From Pseudonocardia sp. (GTDB lineage: Bacteria; Actinomycetota; Actinomycetes; Mycobacteriales; Pseudonocardiaceae), in the NCBI GenBank assembly GCA_025869365.1, contig JAOZVV010000115.1, forward strand, positions 1 through 41,317: a DNA stretch of 41,317 nucleotides, given 5' to 3'. The notes beneath the pieces were generated by a model. The model was not told the origin of the DNA. It saw only the letters and a list, made by a program, of their open reading frames with translations, and did not search any database. The position numbers were made by a program, and so were the translations under genes. The first letter of the stretch is position 1. Each line of letters begins with the position of its first letter. This document shows, in pieces, positions 38,890 through 41,317 of this stretch.

Positions 38890-40077
38890 ATGACGGCGGA
38901 CGTCGCCCGGGGCCCGGACACAGCTCCGGCGACGGCTGCGTTCCGGGAGGTCGGCAGCCTGGGCGAGGAGCTCCGGCGTGCACGCGACGCACTCGAGCTC
39001 GCCGATGCGCTCACCGGGGGCGACCACGCGCCGGGCCGTGCGCGCCGCGCGAGCCGCGACACCATCGAGTCCGCCCTCGACGGGGCGCAGCTCGCGATCA
39101 TCGACCGGATGGCCGACCCGACCCTCACCCCCACCGCCCGCGGTCGGCTCTCGGCCGCGCTGGTCCAGATCTGCCGCTCCCGGACCACGATCCGGGAGGC
39201 CGAGACGCACCGCCGGACCCAGGCCCTGCCCTCGGTCGCCGCGGTCATCAGCCGCCTGCGGTCGGCCGCGACCGTCACCGCCCTCCTGGAACGCGCCCCG
39301 AGCGAGGTCGCCCGGTTGGGCTACGACCGGTGCCTCGTCTCCCGGGTCGACGACGGATGGTGGATCGCCAGCTCGACCTTCGTCAGGGACGACGCCGAGT
39401 TCGCCGAGATGATCACCGCGGCGGGCAGCCGGGCGCCCAGGAGGATCGACGCCTCGCTGCTCGAGTCGGAACTGGTGCGCGATCGCAGGCCGGTGCTCGT
39501 GACGGATCCGCAACACAACCCGCGGATGCATCCAGAACTGCTCAGCGTGACGAGGACGACCGCGTATGTCGCGGCTCCCCTGGTCGTCGGCCGGAGTGTG
39601 ATCGCCTTCGTCCACGCGGACGAGAGCCGGTACAGCGGTTCGGTCGACGAGTTCGATCGCGAGGTCGTCGGCGTGATCACCGAATCCCTCGGTCTCGCTG
39701 CCGAGCGGGCGGCCTACCACGAGCGGCTCCAGCGGATCCGGAGCACGCTGTCGGACACGGCCGCGGGGATCGTCGACCTGGTCGACGAGATGGTCGAGAC
39801 GGACCTGGAGCCGGCACCGAGCGTCCCGGCCGCAACGGGCTCCGGAACCGTGAGGGCCACTCGGGCGATCGCACCCTCCCGCGCCGCCCCGCTCGCCGGG
39901 CTGACCGCCCGCGAGAGCGAGGTACTGGAACGGATTGCAGACGGTGACAGCAACGGCCGGATCGCCTCGTCGCTGTTCATCACCGAGGCGACGGTGAAGG
40001 CGCACGTCAAGCACATCTTCCGCAAGCTCGGGGTGGCCAACCGGGCCGAGGCCGTCAGCCGCTACCTGCGCGCCTGA
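38890..40077 (+). CDS. GAF-domain LuxR-family transcriptional regulator
   Basis: The 395-residue regulator has a helical N-terminal part (about 20-95; VGSLGEELRRARDALELADA), a GAF-like sensor (about 110-280; SAATVTALLERAPSEVARLG, YDRCLVSRVDDGWWIASSTF, YVAAPLVVGRSVIAFVHADE), a linker, and a C-terminal LuxR helix-turn-helix (about 335-395; LTARESEVLERIADGDSNGR, TEATVKAHVKHIFRKLGVAN). There is no receiver domain, so it is likely ligand-controlled. ATG 38890 follows GAGGAG. It is oriented toward a secreted protein gene and the diiron monooxygenase start at the window edge, and could control the latter (inference). Confidence 0.9.
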   Translation: MTADVARGPDTAPATAAFREVGSLGEELRRARDALELADALTGGDHAPGRARRASRDTIESALDGAQLAIIDRMADPTLTPTARGRLSAALVQICRSRTTIREAETHRRTQALPSVAAVISRLRSAATVTALLERAPSEVARLGYDRCLVSRVDDGWWIASSTFVRDDAEFAEMITAAGSRAPRRIDASLLESELVRDRRPVLVTDPQHNPRMHPELLSVTRTTAYVAAPLVVGRSVIAFVHADESRYSGSVDEFDREVVGVITESLGLAAERAAYHERLQRIRSTLSDTAAGIVDLVDEMVETDLEPAPSVPAATGSGTVRATRAIAPSRAAPLAGLTARESEVLERIADGDSNGRIASSLFITEATVKAHVKHIFRKLGVANRAEAVSRYLRA

Positions 40078-40298
40078 CGGCACTCGCGGGCTGCGCTGAG
40101 ATGGGCCCACACTCCCCGCCGACCCGATCGAGCACGCCCGCCTCGTCGGGCCTCGGACCGGGTCCGCCGCGACCGACCACCGGAAGGAATCCACTCGTCG
40201 CATCTTCTCGACCGTCTGACGCCACAGATTTGCCGTCCGTCGACAACCGAACGGGTTCCGGCGCGTCCTCTTCCGATACCACCGATCGGAGGCCCGTC

Positions 40299-40868
40299 AT
40301 GCTCAGGACCCTCTCCGTTCCACTCGCCGTCGCAGCCCTCGTCGGGGCGGCGCTGCTCGTCCCGCCCTTCGCGTCCACCGCCGGTGCAGGCACCCCCGCA
40401 ACCGCGGCCTGCTCCACGCCGTGGGGGTCGACGCCCGAGTCCGCGCCCGCCCTGTCCGCGGCGCCGGTGTTCGACGTCCGGACAGGGCAGCACCCGTGCT
40501 CCGACCGGGTGGTGATCCAGGTCGTCGGCGACGTCGGCGGCTACACGGTCCGGTACGTCGACGTCCTCACCCAGGAAGGCTCCGGGAAGCCGCTGGCCGT
40601 GCCGGGCGGGGCGCGGCTGTCGGTGACGGTGAACCACCCCGCCCACGACGACGCGGGCAGGGCGACCTTCGACCGCCCGATCGGCCCGGTCGCCACCGTC
40701 GACGGCTACCCGACGCTGCGCAGCGTGGTGTACGGCGGGTCCTACGAGGGCTACACCCAGCTCGGCGTCGGGGTGCGGGCCCGGCTGCCGTTCCGGGTGT
40801 CCACCCAGGCGGGACCGGGCATCGCCGCCAACCGCATCGTGATCGACATCGCCCACCGCTGGAGCTGA
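40299..40868 (+). CDS. Secreted AMIN-like domain protein
   Basis: The 189-residue protein has a cleavable signal peptide (about 1-30; MLRTLSVPLAVAALVGAALL, then VPPFASTAGAG) and one actinobacterial AMIN-like beta-domain (about 50-189). The domain includes VFDVRTGQHPCSDRVVIQVV, YTVRYVDVLTQEG, LRSVVYGGSYEGYTQLGVGV and a terminal NRIVIDIAHRWS. The AMIN domain binds cell-wall or surface partners. A lipobox is not convincing, so it is probably released or wall-bound. ATG 40299 has GGAGG. The 221 bases between it and the LuxR gene contain only a GC-rich, non-coding leader. Confidence 0.85.
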   Translation: MLRTLSVPLAVAALVGAALLVPPFASTAGAGTPATAACSTPWGSTPESAPALSAAPVFDVRTGQHPCSDRVVIQVVGDVGGYTVRYVDVLTQEGSGKPLAVPGGARLSVTVNHPAHDDAGRATFDRPIGPVATVDGYPTLRSVVYGGSYEGYTQLGVGVRARLPFRVSTQAGPGIAANRIVIDIAHRWS

Positions 40869-41246
40869 GGAACTACCGGCCGAGCGTCGTCAGGGTTGCC
40901 CGGTCATCGCCTGATCGGCGGTCGCGGAGCAGTGCCGCCCAGAGTAGGGATGCCTCTACGGGGCGACCCATGCCGGGACCCGCGCGCCCGGCATCGACCG
41001 TCTCGGGGTCCACCTCCCATGGCCGTGATCGTCGTCGCGGCAGCGGATGCGGGCTGACAACCTGATCCGCCTCCCCGGTGTCGTCCCGACAGCCAGCCGG
41101 GACGGGCCGTCGAGGCGGGTCTCGCCCATCACTGTGTGGACTCCCCACGGGGTGACCGGCGCCGCGGCCGCGCGGTGTGCACGCCGCGGTCCGGTTCCCT
41201 CCTCGTGCCGTGTCCCGCGGTGGACGTCATCAGGTGAGGAGTTGCC
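40869..41246 (+). promoter_or_regulatory. 378-base control region before the diiron monooxygenase gene
   Basis: No frame in this gap has domain content. It holds an inverted repeat at 41082-41104, a small perfect repeat TGTCG-TCC-CGACA (41079-41091) overlapping it, and TGTCCC at 41211-41216 without a matching right arm. A TGAGGAG ribosome site precedes the GTG at 41247. The length and repeats fit a regulated promoter, but I cannot point to a -35/-10 pair. Confidence 0.4.
41082..41104. promoter_or_regulatory. Inverted repeat CGTCCCG-N9-CGGGACG
   Basis: Perfect seven-base arms are separated by nine bases, 143 bases upstream of the diiron monooxygenase start codon. The arm core GTCCC/GGGAC is the same as in element B of the LLM cluster, but the spacing is wider (11 instead of 5 bases between the cores). 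It could be an activator site or a leader hairpin. Confidence 0.35.
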
Positions 41247-41317
41247 GTGAGTCGGCAGAGCTTGGCGAAGGCTCACCAGAAGATCCAGGAACTTGCCTGG
41301 GAGCCGCAGTACCACGA
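41247..41317 (+). CDS. prmA: Soluble diiron (propane/THF-type) monooxygenase large subunit, first codons only
   Basis: The last 71 bases open a GTG-started frame with GAGGAG before it: SRQSLAKAHQKIQELAWEPQ, then YH at the window edge. This opening closely resembles the start of alpha subunits of group-5 soluble diiron monooxygenases (PrmA/MimA/ThmA: propane, acetone/phenol or tetrahydrofuran oxidation), as I recall them. Only 23 residues are visible, so the substrate class and even the group are not certain. The regulatory gap upstream is long. Reductase, beta and coupling subunit genes would be expected next on the right. Confidence 0.65.
   Translation, partial: MSRQSLAKAHQKIQELAWEPQYH

Noticed and set aside
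38785..40220. Shared 13-mer ACCGTCTGACGCC upstream of the LuxR gene and upstream of the AMIN-like gene
   Set aside because: A 13-base match is expected by chance several times in a GC-rich window of this size, and the surrounding bases and spacing do not agree.
41211..41227. TGTCCCG-CGG-TGGACGT as a fourth copy of element B before the diiron monooxygenase gene
   Set aside because: The left arm fits but the right arm matches only three of seven positions, so I do not count it.
1..41317. CRISPR arrays, tRNA or rRNA genes, insertion sequences
   Set aside because: No regularly spaced repeats, no tRNA-like cloverleaf noticed in the gaps, and no transposase or integrase motif. This was by eye only; a tRNA and repeat scan would be decisive.

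Overview
The window is a very GC-rich actinobacterial chromosome segment. Nearly every codon ends in G or C, GTG starts are common, and genes overlap by ATGA or GTGA. The gene families point to Pseudonocardiaceae (Pseudonocardia-like) or a relative; this is an inference from gene content, not an alignment. No rRNA, tRNA, CRISPR array, insertion sequence or integrase was recognised.

Layout. (a) 1-3254, minus strand: the 5' part of pntA, a MOSC / flavoprotein reductase / 2Fe-2S fusion, and a truncated peroxiredoxin remnant. (b) 3292-8137: a stress-type block made of a minus-strand operon (VOC protein, 62-residue protein, FAD disulfide-oxidoreductase-like enzyme, SDR), then a divergent RpoD-like alternative sigma factor and a MEDS + HATPase regulator. 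The operon and the MEDS gene carry the same promoter-like element at the same distance from the start codon. (c) 8196-10014: an ECF sigma factor, Ogt and a 2OG-Fe(II) oxygenase in overlapping frames, which looks like an alkylation-repair operon. (d) 10175-16868: a catabolic cluster with a luciferase-like monooxygenase, an AcoR/MimR-like activator with a degenerate ATPase domain, an MBL-fold lactonase-like enzyme, two paralogous amidohydrolases and a Rieske protein. Three copies of a 17-bp inverted repeat lie in its control regions. (e) 16929-20920: a YoaK-type membrane protein, a spermidine-synthase-fold protein, an F420/FMN-type split-barrel protein, an NmrA-like protein and a divergent AraC regulator. 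(f) 20937-26549: one 1,870-residue protein that joins a hybrid histidine kinase to a SpoIIE phosphatase, an RsbW-like kinase and a STAS domain. A 30-residue membrane peptide lies divergent to it. (g) 26915-36469: a GAF/PucR regulator, then a three-subunit molybdenum hydroxylase, an SDR, a cyclase-family hydrolase, gene debris and an aromatic-ring FAD monooxygenase. (h) 36483-38248: TetR divergent from an aldo/keto reductase that is frameshifted. (i) 38249-41317: gene debris, a GAF-LuxR regulator, a secreted AMIN-like protein, and at the right edge the first codons of a soluble diiron (propane/THF-type) monooxygenase large subunit.

Taken together, the window is an accessory catabolic and regulatory region. 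Three oxygenase or hydroxylase systems (LLM cluster, Mo-hydroxylase cluster, SDIMO) each sit beside a regulator with GAF sensing or a likely one, and two sigma factors and an unusually large sensor lie between them. Several decayed genes mark junctions between modules.
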